Below are positions 52,885 to 61,475 of a stretch of 64,000 nt of DNA, in pieces (position 1 is the stretch's first letter; every line of letters begins with the position of its first letter). The position numbers and the translations under genes were made by a program. The stretch lies in contig NZ_STGY01000076.1 in NCBI RefSeq assembly GCF_004912275.1, forward strand, positions 48,128 through 112,127, written 5' to 3'. Origin of the DNA: Glycomyces buryatensis. GTDB lineage: Bacteria > Actinomycetota > Actinomycetes > Mycobacteriales > Micromonosporaceae. The notes under the pieces were generated by a model that saw only the letters and a list, made by a program, of their open reading frames with translations, was not told the DNA's origin and did no database searches.

Positions 52885-55269
52885 ATCCGACGACGCACGT
52901 TCACCGCAACCGCCTCCGTGGGCGCCGCCGCGGCGACCGCCGCGATAGCGGCCGGGACCCTCTCCGCCTGGGCCGGAGAGAACTCCGATTCGAAGCAGAT
53001 CGACGTCTACACCTGGAAGAACGCCGTCATCAACGGCGGCGGCTTCGTTTCCGGCATCGTGTTCAACGAGACCGCGCCGAACCTGATCTACGCCCGCACC
53101 GACATCGGCGGCTGCTACCGGTGGCAGGAGGACTCCCGGACCTGGAAGCCGCTCCTGGACTGGGTCGGCCGCGACAAGTGGGGCTATGCGGGCGTGGTCT
53201 CCATGGCCACCGACCCGGTCGAGACCGACCGCGTCTACGCCGCCGTCGGCACCTACACCCTCGACTGGGACCCCAACAACGGCGCGGTCCTCTACTCCGA
53301 CGACAGGGGCGAGACCTGGGGCGTCGCCGAACTCCCGTTCAAGCAGGGCGGCAACATGCCCGGCCGCGGCATGGGCGAGCGGCTGGTCGTCAACCCCGCC
53401 GACAACGCCGAGCTGTACCTCGGCACCCCCAACGGGAACGGTCTATGGCGCTCGAAGGACTACGGTCGCACCTGGGCCGCGGTGGAGAACTTCCCCAACC
53501 CTGGGAACTTCGTCATCGACCCCGACGACATCATCCTCGCCGACAACCAGGGCGTGATCTGGATCGACTTCGACCAGATCGGCGGCAAGATCTATGTGGG
53601 CGTCGCCGACCCGGCCGACCCGCTCTACGTCTCGGAAGACGGCGGGGCGACCTGGCAGGCCGTCCCCGGCGCCGCCGAAGCACTCGGCGAAGTCGACGGG
53701 AACCGCACCATCCCCCAACAGTCCGCAGTGAACGACACCAACGGACACCTGTACGTCGCCACCAGCCACGACCCGGGTCCCGGCAATGGTCCGGCCGCTT
53801 CGGGCAACGGCGGCAAGATCATGCGACTCGCCACCCAGACCGGCGAATGGACCGACGTCACCCCGTCCTACAACCCTCGCGGCGTGATCCCCGGCTTCGG
53901 CGGCATCACCGTCGACCGCCAGAACCCCGGCACGCTCATGACGGCCACGCGCAATAACTGGTGGCCCGACGAAATCATCTACCGCTCCACCGACTCCGGC
54001 CAGACCTGGCAGCTCAGCTGGGACTACGCCGAAGGCGAGGACCGCACCGACCGGTTCGACATGGACAGCTCGGGCTCCCCGTGGCTGTCGTGGAACGGCG
54101 AGGACCAGGGCCAGGCATACGCGGTCAAGCACGGGTGGATGATCGACGCCCTCACGATCGACCCGCACGACTCCGACCGGATCATGTGGGGCACCGGCGC
54201 GACCATCTGGGGCACCGAGGAAGTGACGCGGTGGGACTCGCAGGGCGACCTGATCGGCGAGGACGAGGCCGGCCGGCGGATCGCCCTGCCGGTCGAGAAA
54301 TTCACCGTGGGGGTCCGCGTCGAAGGCTTGGAGGAGTGCGCGGTGCTCGACCTCGCGGCGCTCGGCGGGACGCTCGTCTCGGCCGTCGGCGATGTCGGCG
54401 GCTTCGTCCACACCGACCTCGACCGGGCCGAGCCGATGATCGACACCGGCTGGTCCACGGGCACCAGTGTGGACTTCGCCCAGTCCGACCCGGACGTCGT
54501 CGTCGGTACCGGCAGGGTGCACGGCAACGAGAAAGGCCACGTCGGCGTCTCCACCGACCGGGGCAAGACCTGGCGCAACGCCGCTCGCGTCGAAGGCGTC
54601 CCCGGCGACGGCCACGGCGGCACCGTCGCGGTCAGCGCCGACGGGTCCAGGATCTTCTGGTCGCCGAGCGAAACCGAGGTCACTCCGGTGTACAGCGACG
54701 ACCTGGGCGAGACGTGGAACCCGGTCGAAGGGCTCCCGGCGGGAGCGAAGATCCGGTCCGACCGCGTCAAGGCGTCGGTCCTGTACTCGTTCTCGGGCGG
54801 CACGTTCTACCGGAGCACCGACGGGGGCGCGACGTTCACCGACACGGGCGCGACCGGCCTGCCCTCCGCGGGGGTCGACGACTTCCGCGCCGTCCCCGGG
54901 CGAAAGAACCACGTCTGGCTCGCCGGGCGCGGGGACGAGAAGGAGGGCGTCGAGGGCGGTATGTGGCGCTCCAAAGACGGCGGCACCACCTGGAAGCAGA
55001 TCACCAAGTTCGAAACGGCGGAATCGGTCGGCTTCGGCAAGGCCTCCAAGAGCTCCGGATACCCGGCGATCTACACGTCGGCGCTGGCCGGGGGCAAGGC
55101 CGGCATCTACCGTTCGATCGACGGCGGCACCCGTTGGACCCGCATCAACGACGACGACCACCAGTGGGCCTATGCGGGGTCCGCCATCACCGGCGACCCG
55201 CTCATCTACGGCCGCGTCTACCTCACCACCAACGGCCGCGGCATCATCTACGGCGACATCGCCGACTGA
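52885..55269 (+). CDS. Secreted GH74 xyloglucanase with ATC in place of a start codon
   Basis: 794 aa. Tat signal RRRTFTATASVGAAAATAAIAAG. Two seven-bladed propellers with repeated Asp/Gly turns (YSDDRGETW, SEDGGATW, STDSGQTW, STDRGKTW, SIDGGTRW). Base Asp is in YARTDIGGCYRW near 72 and acid Asp in SAVGDVGGFVHTDL near 502, as in characterised GH74 enzymes. It cleaves the xyloglucan backbone. AAAGGAG is six bases before codon 52885, but that codon is ATC where ATG is expected; no ATG or GTG lies at a better place before the signal peptide. Translation may use ATC, or run in from the upstream frame that joins here in phase. Confidence 0.85.
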   Translation: MRRRTFTATASVGAAAATAAIAAGTLSAWAGENSDSKQIDVYTWKNAVINGGGFVSGIVFNETAPNLIYARTDIGGCYRWQEDSRTWKPLLDWVGRDKWGYAGVVSMATDPVETDRVYAAVGTYTLDWDPNNGAVLYSDDRGETWGVAELPFKQGGNMPGRGMGERLVVNPADNAELYLGTPNGNGLWRSKDYGRTWAAVENFPNPGNFVIDPDDIILADNQGVIWIDFDQIGGKIYVGVADPADPLYVSEDGGATWQAVPGAAEALGEVDGNRTIPQQSAVNDTNGHLYVATSHDPGPGNGPAASGNGGKIMRLATQTGEWTDVTPSYNPRGVIPGFGGITVDRQNPGTLMTATRNNWWPDEIIYRSTDSGQTWQLSWDYAEGEDRTDRFDMDSSGSPWLSWNGEDQGQAYAVKHGWMIDALTIDPHDSDRIMWGTGATIWGTEEVTRWDSQGDLIGEDEAGRRIALPVEKFTVGVRVEGLEECAVLDLAALGGTLVSAVGDVGGFVHTDLDRAEPMIDTGWSTGTSVDFAQSDPDVVVGTGRVHGNEKGHVGVSTDRGKTWRNAARVEGVPGDGHGGTVAVSADGSRIFWSPSETEVTPVYSDDLGETWNPVEGLPAGAKIRSDRVKASVLYSFSGGTFYRSTDGGATFTDTGATGLPSAGVDDFRAVPGRKNHVWLAGRGDEKEGVEGGMWRSKDGGTTWKQITKFETAESVGFGKASKSSGYPAIYTSALAGGKAGIYRSIDGGTRWTRINDDDHQWAYAGSAITGDPLIYGRVYLTTNGRGIIYGDIAD

Positions 55270-55371
55270 CCGAAGGAAGCCTTTCCGCGCGACGCGGGGC
55301 GGCCATCACCGAAGTGACACCGCGAAAGGAATCACGATCATCACCGGAACGCACACGAGAGCCTTCGCGAC

Positions 55372-55450
55372 CGGGTGAGGGAGGCGAGCCTCGACTTCGT
55401 CATCCACTGGGGACCGTACGCGGTCCCCGCCTGGGCCGAGCCGCACCGAA
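55372..55450 (+). pseudogene. GH29 alpha-L-fucosidase 5' fragment
   Basis: A short stretch encodes REASLDFVIHWGPYAVPAWAEP, close to the conserved N-terminal barrel strand of GH29 enzymes (KFGIFxHWGxYSVPAWA). No upstream start or downstream continuation exists. Remnant of a second fucosidase gene between GH74 and the isomerase. Confidence 0.5.
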
Positions 55451-55540
55451 ACCGCGAGCTCGTAGCGAGGCTCCAGCGGATCGTCCTATTACGATCCGAC
55501 TCCGACCGTGATCGATCCGCCCGACCAGAAGGAGACCGAC

Positions 55541-56275
55541 ATGACCGCCGCACTTTCGGTGCAGCTCTATAGCGTGCGAGACGCGCTCGCCGCCGACCTG
55601 CCGAGAACACTCGACCGCTTGGCGGGACTCGGCTTCGCGAACGTCGAACTCTTCGACTTCGTCGACCGAGTGGACGAGTACCGCACCGCGCTCGCGAACG
55701 CGGGCCTCACCGCGCTCTCGGGCCACGCCGCGCTCGCCGAGGGCGATGCCGAGCGCGCACTCGACGCCGCGGCCGCCCTCGGCATGCGGACGCTCATCGA
55801 ACCGATGATCCGCCACGGATGGGAGACCGCGGACGGCGTGTCCGCCATCGCGGAACGACTGGGGCAGATCGCCGCCCAGGCCGGGCCGCTCGGCATCGAG
55901 GTCGGATACCACAACCACACCTGGGAGTTCGAGTCCGAAATCAACGGACGCAACGCCTACGACGTGTTCGCGGAACGGCTCGACCCCGCGGTGGTGCTCG
56001 AAATCGACACGTACTGGGCCGAGGTCGGCGGCGCGAGCGCGCCCGCGGTCCTGGCCCGCCTCGGCGACCGCGTGCGGCTGCTCCACGTCAAGGACGGACC
56101 CCGCAGCACCGATGCGTCCGCGCAGCAGCCCGCGGGATCGGGCGCCATGCCGATCAAGGAGATCCTGGCCGCCGCACCCCGGGCCGTGCGGGTCATCGAA
56201 TTCGACGACTACGCCGGCGACATCTTCGACGGGCTCGCGCAGAGCCTGCGGTTCGTCTCCGGGCAGGCGTCGTGA
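55541..56275 (+). CDS. Sugar phosphate isomerase/epimerase (AP-endonuclease-2-like TIM barrel)
   Basis: 244 aa, intracellular. LSVQLYSVRDALAADLPRTLDRLAGLGFANVELF at the start, GYHNHTWEFE near 125 and VLEIDTYWAEVGG near 150 are metal-ligand strands of the xylose-isomerase-like barrel; LLHVKDG and VIEFDDY complete it. Such proteins often work with Gfo/Idh/MocA oxidoreductases on keto-sugars. GAAGGAG lies seven bases before ATG. Overlaps the next gene by GTGA. The 5' end of this gene is duplicated at 48346. Confidence 0.85.
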   Translation: MTAALSVQLYSVRDALAADLPRTLDRLAGLGFANVELFDFVDRVDEYRTALANAGLTALSGHAALAEGDAERALDAAAALGMRTLIEPMIRHGWETADGVSAIAERLGQIAAQAGPLGIEVGYHNHTWEFESEINGRNAYDVFAERLDPAVVLEIDTYWAEVGGASAPAVLARLGDRVRLLHVKDGPRSTDASAQQPAGSGAMPIKEILAAAPRAVRVIEFDDYAGDIFDGLAQSLRFVSGQAS

Positions 56276-57372
56276 GCACCGGGCCGGTAGGCGTCGGCGT
56301 CATCGGCGCGGGAGTCATCAGCGGCGAGTACCTGCGCAACCTCACGACGTTCCCGGACCTCTCCGTGCGATTCGTGGCCGACCTCGACACGGACCGGGCC
56401 AAGGCGCAGGCGGACGCGTTCGCCGTCCCAGCATCGGGAACGGTGGCCGAACTCCTCGCACGCGAGGACATCGAGATCGTGGTGAACCTGACGATCCCCG
56501 CCGTGCACGTGGAGGTCGGCCTCGAGATCCTGCGCGCCGGCAAGCACGTGTGGAGCGAGAAGCCCGTCGCGATGGACCGCGAGAGCAGCCGGCTGCTGCT
56601 GGACGAGGCGAAGCGACGCGGCCTCAGAGTCGCATGCGCGCCGGACACCGTTCTCGGCTCCGGCATCCAGACCGGCCTGCGAGCCATCAAGGACGGCCGG
56701 ATCGGGGAACCCCTCACCGCCCTGGCGATCATGCAGTCCCCCGGCCCCGAGTCATGGCACCCGAGCCCGGAGTTCCTCTTCGACACCGGCGGCGGCCCGC
56801 TGTTCGACATCGGACCGTACTACCTGACCGCCCTCGTCCACATCTTCGGTCCGGTGCGCCGCGTCAGCGCGACCTCGTCGCGGTCGCGCGCCACGCGCGT
56901 CATCGGTTCGGGCCCGCGCGCCGGAACGGAGTTCCCGGTGAACGTGCCGACCGCGCACAGCGCGCTGCTGGAGTTCACCAGCGGCGCGAGCGCGGTGGCC
57001 GTGTTCAGTTTCGAGTCGCACCTGACGCGGGCCGGCCTCGTCGAGGTCACCGGAGCCTCGGGCACGCTCGCGCTCCCCGACCCGAACGGCTTCGGCGGCC
57101 CCTCACAGCTGTGGCGGGACGGCGGCGAGCCGGACGTGATCGATGCGGTCGGAGCTGAATACGGCAGAGGCGCCGGCGTGCTCGACCTGGCCCGCGCCAT
57201 CCGATCGGGAGCGGACGAGCGGGCCTCCGCCGTCGTCGCCTTCCACGTGCTCGACGTCATGGTCGCGATCACGGAGGCCGCGGCATCCGGGAGCGCCGTC
57301 ACACCACAGAGCACTGCGACCCAGCCCGATGCACTTCCGCACCAATGGGACCCGGCGGCCCGCACGCTCTGA
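56272..57372 (+). CDS. Gfo/Idh/MocA family oxidoreductase
   Basis: 366 aa. Rossmann motif GVGVIGAGVISGEYLRNL at 6-23, VVNLTIPAVHVEV near 68, EKPVAMD near 96 with the conserved catalytic Lys, and GGGPLFDIGPYYLTALVHIFG near 165-185. GTG 56272 overlaps the isomerase stop. It presumably oxidises or reduces the keto-sugar handled by the isomerase; the substrate is unknown. Confidence 0.87.
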   Translation: MSTGPVGVGVIGAGVISGEYLRNLTTFPDLSVRFVADLDTDRAKAQADAFAVPASGTVAELLAREDIEIVVNLTIPAVHVEVGLEILRAGKHVWSEKPVAMDRESSRLLLDEAKRRGLRVACAPDTVLGSGIQTGLRAIKDGRIGEPLTALAIMQSPGPESWHPSPEFLFDTGGGPLFDIGPYYLTALVHIFGPVRRVSATSSRSRATRVIGSGPRAGTEFPVNVPTAHSALLEFTSGASAVAVFSFESHLTRAGLVEVTGASGTLALPDPNGFGGPSQLWRDGGEPDVIDAVGAEYGRGAGVLDLARAIRSGADERASAVVAFHVLDVMVAITEAAASGSAVTPQSTATQPDALPHQWDPAARTL

Positions 57373-57386
57373 CCGCTAACGCTCGC

Positions 57387-58214
57387 TCACCAGCTCCTGG
57401 GGCCTCGAGCCGCAATGATGTCGTCGTAGCCTGAGCGGTAGTCGGGGTATCGCAGCGTTCCAAGGAGCGATGCGAGCCGCTCGCCCGAGATGATGTGTCC
57501 GCTCGATCCGGTGGGCAGCGCCGGCGGTGCCGGGATCTGCAGTCGCCGCGCGATGTGATCGGCGACCTCGCCGCGTGTGGCCGGGTGGTTGTCGACCGCA
57601 TGCAATGTCGGCGGCGGGTTCGGTGCGCGCAGCAGTTCGCGCAGCGCGCGCACCAGGTCGGTCTCGTGGATGCGGTTGGTACGCCGTTGCCGGTCTATCG
57701 GGATACCGCGCACAACCTGGCGGATCAGATGTTCTCGGCCTGGCCCGTAGATCCCCGCCGGGCGAATGACGACCGCGTCGAACAGGCGGCGGGCCTCGGA
57801 CTCGCTGTCGAGGAGGGCTTGTGTGCGCGGACTCGCCGGGCTGGGAGTGTCGTCCTCCGTGAGCGTCCGGAGTCCCAGGTCACCGTCGAACACGCGGGTC
57901 GAGGACACCAAGATCACGCGCCGCGGCCGAGCGGGCAGGGCCGCCGCGAGTCGGCGCAGCGGGTCCACGAGGTCTGGCGATTCGCGCTCGGACGCGCCCG
58001 GTGTCAGGGTGACGACCATCGAGTCGACCGATGGGAGCTCGGCGGTGAAGGGCCGGCGGTAGTCGAGCGCGATGCCCGTGAAGGACCGAGGGAGGACCTC
58101 GATGTCGCGTCGCACCGCGAAGACCCGATGCCCCGCCTCGATGAGCGCTTCGCCGAGTCGGATACCGACCTTCCCGCAGCCGAATAGGAGTACGGAGGCA
58201 TTGAAGTTCTCCAT
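57387..58214 (-). CDS. NAD-dependent epimerase/dehydratase-like SDR (YeeZ-type)
   Basis: 275 aa. LLFGCGKVGIRLGEALIEAGHRVFAVRRD is the Rossmann start. VILVSSTRVFDGDLG near 105 carries the conserved Ser/Thr region, and VVIRPAGIYGPGRE near 170 is typical of extended SDRs. The usual YxxxK pair is not obvious, as in YeeZ-like members. Convergent with the oxidoreductase (14-base gap). Substrate unknown. Confidence 0.75.
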   Translation of the reverse strand: MENFNASVLLFGCGKVGIRLGEALIEAGHRVFAVRRDIEVLPRSFTGIALDYRRPFTAELPSVDSMVVTLTPGASERESPDLVDPLRRLAAALPARPRRVILVSSTRVFDGDLGLRTLTEDDTPSPASPRTQALLDSESEARRLFDAVVIRPAGIYGPGREHLIRQVVRGIPIDRQRRTNRIHETDLVRALRELLRAPNPPPTLHAVDNHPATRGEVADHIARRLQIPAPPALPTGSSGHIISGERLASLLGTLRYPDYRSGYDDIIAARGPRSW

Positions 58215-58508
58215 CGCCCGCCCCTCCTCTTCGACCTATCTACGATAGTCGCATGAGTGATCGACGCGGCCGTGTCGCGAAGCCGTTTGACACCGTTCTA
58301 TGCGGTCCGGGCGGTTTGCGTCAGGCTGCCTGCGACGCCCCTCCACCACCCTGGAGCGTTCGAGGCGAAGCTTGCCCGAAGCGGTAGTCAGCCGTCCTCC
58401 CCCCTTGAAGCGGCGTACGGGGGCCAGATCAACTGCTGTCTCGACCAGAGCCAGCCACCCCGCGTAGGGCAGGGCGCGGGGCACCTTCAATGCCGCCTCC
58501 GCCGAAAG

Positions 58509-58544
58509 AGTTTTGGCCCGTCGATGAATCGACGGGCCAAAACT
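58509..58544. repeat. Perfect 36-base palindrome
   Basis: Arms AGTTTTGGCCCGTCGAT (58509-58525) and ATCGACGGGCCAAAACT (58528-58544) around GA. Followed by the AT-rich run AAGATATATTCC. Could be a bidirectional terminator or a binding site. Confidence 0.8.
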
Positions 58545-58610
58545 AAGATATATTCCTATATTTACCTATACTGACGACAGTAGGTGCCACCTTTGAACAT
58601 GGGGCACCAA

Positions 58611-58645
58611 GAGAGGGGCCGTGACGTGAGTCGCGGCCCTCTTTC
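58611..58645 (+). terminator. Terminator-like hairpin
   Basis: AGAGGGGCCG (58612-58621) pairs with CGGCCCTCTTT (58634-58644) around GTGAGT-containing loop and ends in CTTTC. Orientation plus is suggested by the T-tract. Confidence 0.5.
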
Positions 58646-58689
58646 GTGTCTTCAAAGCTCCCCGTGTGAAGCTGTTTGCAGTAGCGCTT

Positions 58690-58915
58690 GAGCCCATCCA
58701 TCGCCGCTTATGACGGCCACCGTCAGGCGCTCGCCGCGGACTTGTTCGGCGACCCGGCCCGGCCTTGCTCAAGATCGTCGACGCCGAGCACCCGCCGCTG
58801 CGGGTCTTCTTCGGACATTCCCTCAGAAACTCGTTCCCCACGTCTACGCCGAGCTGCTCAAGACCTGGGGACCTGGGCCGACCTCTCTGTGGAGGCCGAG
58901 CGACTCACGGTCTAA
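58690..58915 (+). pseudogene. Short-chain dehydrogenase C-terminal relic in three frames
   Basis: YDGHRQALAADLFGDPA in one frame, LKIVDAEHPPLRVFFG in the next, FPQKLVPHVYAELLKTWG in the third, and TWADLSVEAE back in the first. Together they form the C-terminal ~70 residues of an SDR-family oxidoreductase with three frameshifts. No N-terminal part is present. Confidence 0.7.
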
Positions 58916-58953
58916 AACTCGCGCTGATCGCCTGCGCCAACTCGGCTTGTCGC

Positions 58954-60009
58954 TTATCTGCGGGCCGATGTCGAAGTCGAGGGAGCTCGGCCGGTTGTGC
59001 CTCGGACGACCAGCTTGGGAGTCAGGACGACGTCGCGGGGAACCGTGCAAGTGCCCTCGAGGCGTTCGATGATGGCGGCCACCGCGTGCTCGGCCTGCTG
59101 GGGGATGGTCTGGCTGACCGTGGTCAGGTTGATGTAGGCCATTTGCGACAGGAGGCTGTTGTCATATCCGGTGACGGAGACCTGGCCGGGTACGTCGATC
59201 CCGGCCCGGTTGAGGCCGTCGAGAAGCCCGGTGGCCGACCGGTCATTGGCCGCGATGACGGCCGTCGGCAGCTCCTCGAACTCGACCAGCGCCGCGACGG
59301 CAAGCCTGCCGGACTCCTCGGTGAAGTCGCCCGAGATCACGTGCGCGTACTCGCTTAGTCCGTTGCGGCGCATGCCGTTGCGGTAGCCACGCCGGCGGTC
59401 GGCGGAGATGTTGTTTCGGCCCCCGTCGACGTGGACGATGCGCCGGTGCCCGAGCTCGACCAGGTGGTCGACGATCTGCTCGATGCCCTTGTCGTCGGCG
59501 GTGCGCACGAGGTCGATGCGGTCGGACTTGAGACGGCGCCCGATGGCGACCAGCGGTAGTTGGCTGCCCAACTCGTCCAGCCTGGCGTCGATGACCTCGG
59601 GACCGAGGAGGATGAGTCCCTCGCAGCGCAGTTCCAACAGGGTCTCGATGGACCGTTCCTCGTCGTGGGTGCGCGAACGTGGGCTGAGCGCCAGCTCGTA
59701 GCCGCGCTCGTCGGCGGCGGCCTGGATCTCGTCGACCAGCTCGGCGTGGAAGCTGCTGCGCAGGATCATCGAGACGCCCAACAGGTGGTTGCGCCGCCGG
59801 GCGAGCAGGCTCGCCGTGCGGTTGTGCCGGTAGCCGATCGCGGTGGCGGCCTCCAGAACCTTGGCCCGGTTCTCCGGGCTCGCGCCCGGAGCGCCCCGAA
59901 ACACGAGGGAGACCAGGGCCTTGGACACGCCGGCCCGCTCCGCGACGTCGCGCATCGTGGGGCGTCCGCCTGGACGCTGCGGGTCCTGCTCGTGGTGCTT
60001 CTCGTTCAC
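58954..60009 (-). CDS. LacI-family transcriptional repressor of the inositol-type operon
   Basis: 351 aa. N-terminal HTH PTMRDVAERAGVSKALVSLVFRG with hinge helix ATAIGYRHNRTASLLARRR. The sugar-binding periplasmic-like domain follows (LLGVSMILRSSFHAELVDEIQAAA, ELGHRRIVHVDGG, PTAVIAANDRSATGLLDGL, VTGYDNSLLSQMAYINLTTVSQ). GTG 60009 has GGAGGG five bases upstream; longer in-frame reading covers the operators and is rejected. It is divergent from the inositol-type operon with three identical palindromes in between, and a TATACT -10 for this gene overlaps the first one. It probably represses both directions. Confidence 0.87.
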   Translation of the reverse strand: MNEKHHEQDPQRPGGRPTMRDVAERAGVSKALVSLVFRGAPGASPENRAKVLEAATAIGYRHNRTASLLARRRNHLLGVSMILRSSFHAELVDEIQAAADERGYELALSPRSRTHDEERSIETLLELRCEGLILLGPEVIDARLDELGSQLPLVAIGRRLKSDRIDLVRTADDKGIEQIVDHLVELGHRRIVHVDGGRNNISADRRRGYRNGMRRNGLSEYAHVISGDFTEESGRLAVAALVEFEELPTAVIAANDRSATGLLDGLNRAGIDVPGQVSVTGYDNSLLSQMAYINLTTVSQTIPQQAEHAVAAIIERLEGTCTVPRDVVLTPKLVVRGTTGRAPSTSTSARR

Positions 60010-60152
60010 ATCGTCCCTCCACTTTTTGGCGGCCCAGTCGGGCCGACCGACCGCTTCACAGCTTGCCGCATCCCTTGTAGTGCCGATCGTCCGCGGTGCG
60101 TCCGAAGCGGCCCTGGTTTTCGATGCCGTTACCGAACTGTTGCTTAAAAGTA

Positions 60153-60164
60153 TAGACCGGTCTA
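60153..60164. promoter_or_regulatory. Operator O1 (TAGACCGGTCTA)
   Basis: Perfect 12-base palindrome, overlapping a minus-strand TATACT (60154-60149) for the LacI gene. Confidence 0.75.
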
Positions 60165-60174
60165 GGGTCAAGCC

Positions 60175-60204
60175 TTGACGCAAATGACTAGACCGGTCTA
60201 GGTT
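60175..60204 (+). promoter_or_regulatory. Promoter of the inositol-type operon
   Basis: TTGACG (60175-60180) and TAGGTT (60199-60204) with an 18-base spacer that contains O2. Repressor bound at O2 would block this promoter directly. Confidence 0.55.
60189..60200. promoter_or_regulatory. Operator O2 (TAGACCGGTCTA)
   Basis: Second identical palindrome, 36 bases from O1, extended to CTAGACCGGTCTAG. Confidence 0.78.
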
Positions 60205-60210
60205 TATCTC

Positions 60211-60222
60211 TAGACCGGTCTA
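60211..60222. promoter_or_regulatory. Operator O3 (TAGACCGGTCTA)
   Basis: Third identical palindrome, 22 bases from O2 (about two helical turns), also extended to CTAGACCGGTCTAG. It falls at the expected transcription start. Confidence 0.78.
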
Positions 60223-60296
60223 GTGTCGGTTGTCACAGACAGACTGGAATTGCAGGTCACAGCGGCAAAAGTCGCCTTACAAAACGAGGAGTTTCG

Positions 60297-61475
60297 ATGG
60301 GGAAGCCTTCGATCGGCGTCGCGGTCATCGGCGCCGGCATGGCGGGCCGGGCGCACGCCGCCGGTTACCGGACGGCCTCGACGCTGTACGAGACCGATCT
60401 GCCCGAGGTCCGAATGGTCGCCGTCGCCGACAAGCACGAGCCCTTCGCGGTCGACGCCGCCAAGCGCTACGGGTACGAGCGATCTGAGACCGACTGGCGG
60501 GCCGTCGTCGACGCCCCCGACGTGGACGCCGTCAGTATCGTCGTCGCCAACTCGCTCCACCGCGAGATCGCCGAGGCCGCGCTCGCGGCGGGTAAGCACG
60601 TCCTCTGCGAGAAGCCGATGGCCCCCAGCGTCCCCGACGCCGAGGCCATGGTCCGCGCCGCCGAAGGCACCGGCCTCGTGGCGGCCCTCGGATTCACCTT
60701 CCGCCGCAACCCCGCGATCAACGCCATCCGCGACCGCATCGAGAACGGCGAACTCGGGCCCGTGCGCCACTTCGAGGGCCACTACTGGTGCGATTACGGC
60801 TTCAATCCGAACGCGCCGATGAGCTGGCGCTACAAGGGCGGGCCCGGTTCGGGCATCCTCGCCGACACCGGCAGCCACGTCATCGACCTCGGCGAGTTCC
60901 TTTGCGGCCCCGTCGAAAACGTGCGCGGCACCGTGTTCTCCACCGTGAACACCACCCGTCCGGTCCCGCTCGGGATGGCCGTCGGCCACGCGGGCGGCGT
61001 CGAGCTCTCCGACGAGCGCGAGACGGTCGAGAACGAGGACATCGCCACCTTCAACCTCACCTTCGCGGGCGGCGCCACCGGCACGATCCAGGTCTCCCGC
61101 ATCGCTTTCGGCTCGGCGAACGCCCTGGGCCTCCGCGTCTTCAGCCAGAACGGTTCGGCCGCGTTCGAACTCGATCGCCCCGCCCAGTTCGACGTCGCCG
61201 ACCAGTCCTCCCCGGCCAACTCGATCGGCTACCGGCAGGTCCTCGCCGGGCCCTCCCACCCGTACCTCAAGGGCGGCATGGCCATGGACTTCCCCAGCGT
61301 CGGTTACGGCCAGAACGAGGGCTTCGTCTTCCAGGCCCGCGCCTTCCTCGACCAGATCGCCGGCTTCGACCGGCTCCCGCCCTGCCCGTCCTTCGCACAC
61401 GGGCTCCACAACCTCAAGGTCCTCGATGCCGTCGTCGAGGCCGCCAACGCCAACGGAAAGGCAGTACTCGTATGA
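60297..61475 (+). CDS. Gfo/Idh/MocA family dehydrogenase (inositol-type)
   Basis: 392 aa. VAVIGAGMAGRAHAAGYRTA at the N-terminus is the NAD-binding loop. VVANSLHREIAEAALAAGKHVLCEKPMAP near 80-110 contains the catalytic EKP. YKGGPGSGILADTGSHVIDLGEFLCG near 180-205 gives the conserved D-x3-H substrate site. Members include inositol 2-dehydrogenases and related sugar-acid dehydrogenases. It is the first gene of the operon that ends in iolC, so a myo-inositol or inositol-like substrate is likely. GAGGAG lies seven bases before the ATG. Confidence 0.85.
   Translation: MGKPSIGVAVIGAGMAGRAHAAGYRTASTLYETDLPEVRMVAVADKHEPFAVDAAKRYGYERSETDWRAVVDAPDVDAVSIVVANSLHREIAEAALAAGKHVLCEKPMAPSVPDAEAMVRAAEGTGLVAALGFTFRRNPAINAIRDRIENGELGPVRHFEGHYWCDYGFNPNAPMSWRYKGGPGSGILADTGSHVIDLGEFLCGPVENVRGTVFSTVNTTRPVPLGMAVGHAGGVELSDERETVENEDIATFNLTFAGGATGTIQVSRIAFGSANALGLRVFSQNGSAAFELDRPAQFDVADQSSPANSIGYRQVLAGPSHPYLKGGMAMDFPSVGYGQNEGFVFQARAFLDQIAGFDRLPPCPSFAHGLHNLKVLDAVVEAANANGKAVLV

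Larger units (their letters stand above)
58215..58687. other. Intergenic region with hairpins
   Basis: No gene supported. It contains a perfect 36-base palindrome at 58509-58544, an AT-rich stretch to about 58570 and a terminator-like hairpin at 58611-58645. Confidence 0.4.

Noticed and set aside
58575..58660. tRNA-like fold
   Set aside because: Two hairpins are present, but there is no cloverleaf, no anticodon arm and no T-loop sequence.
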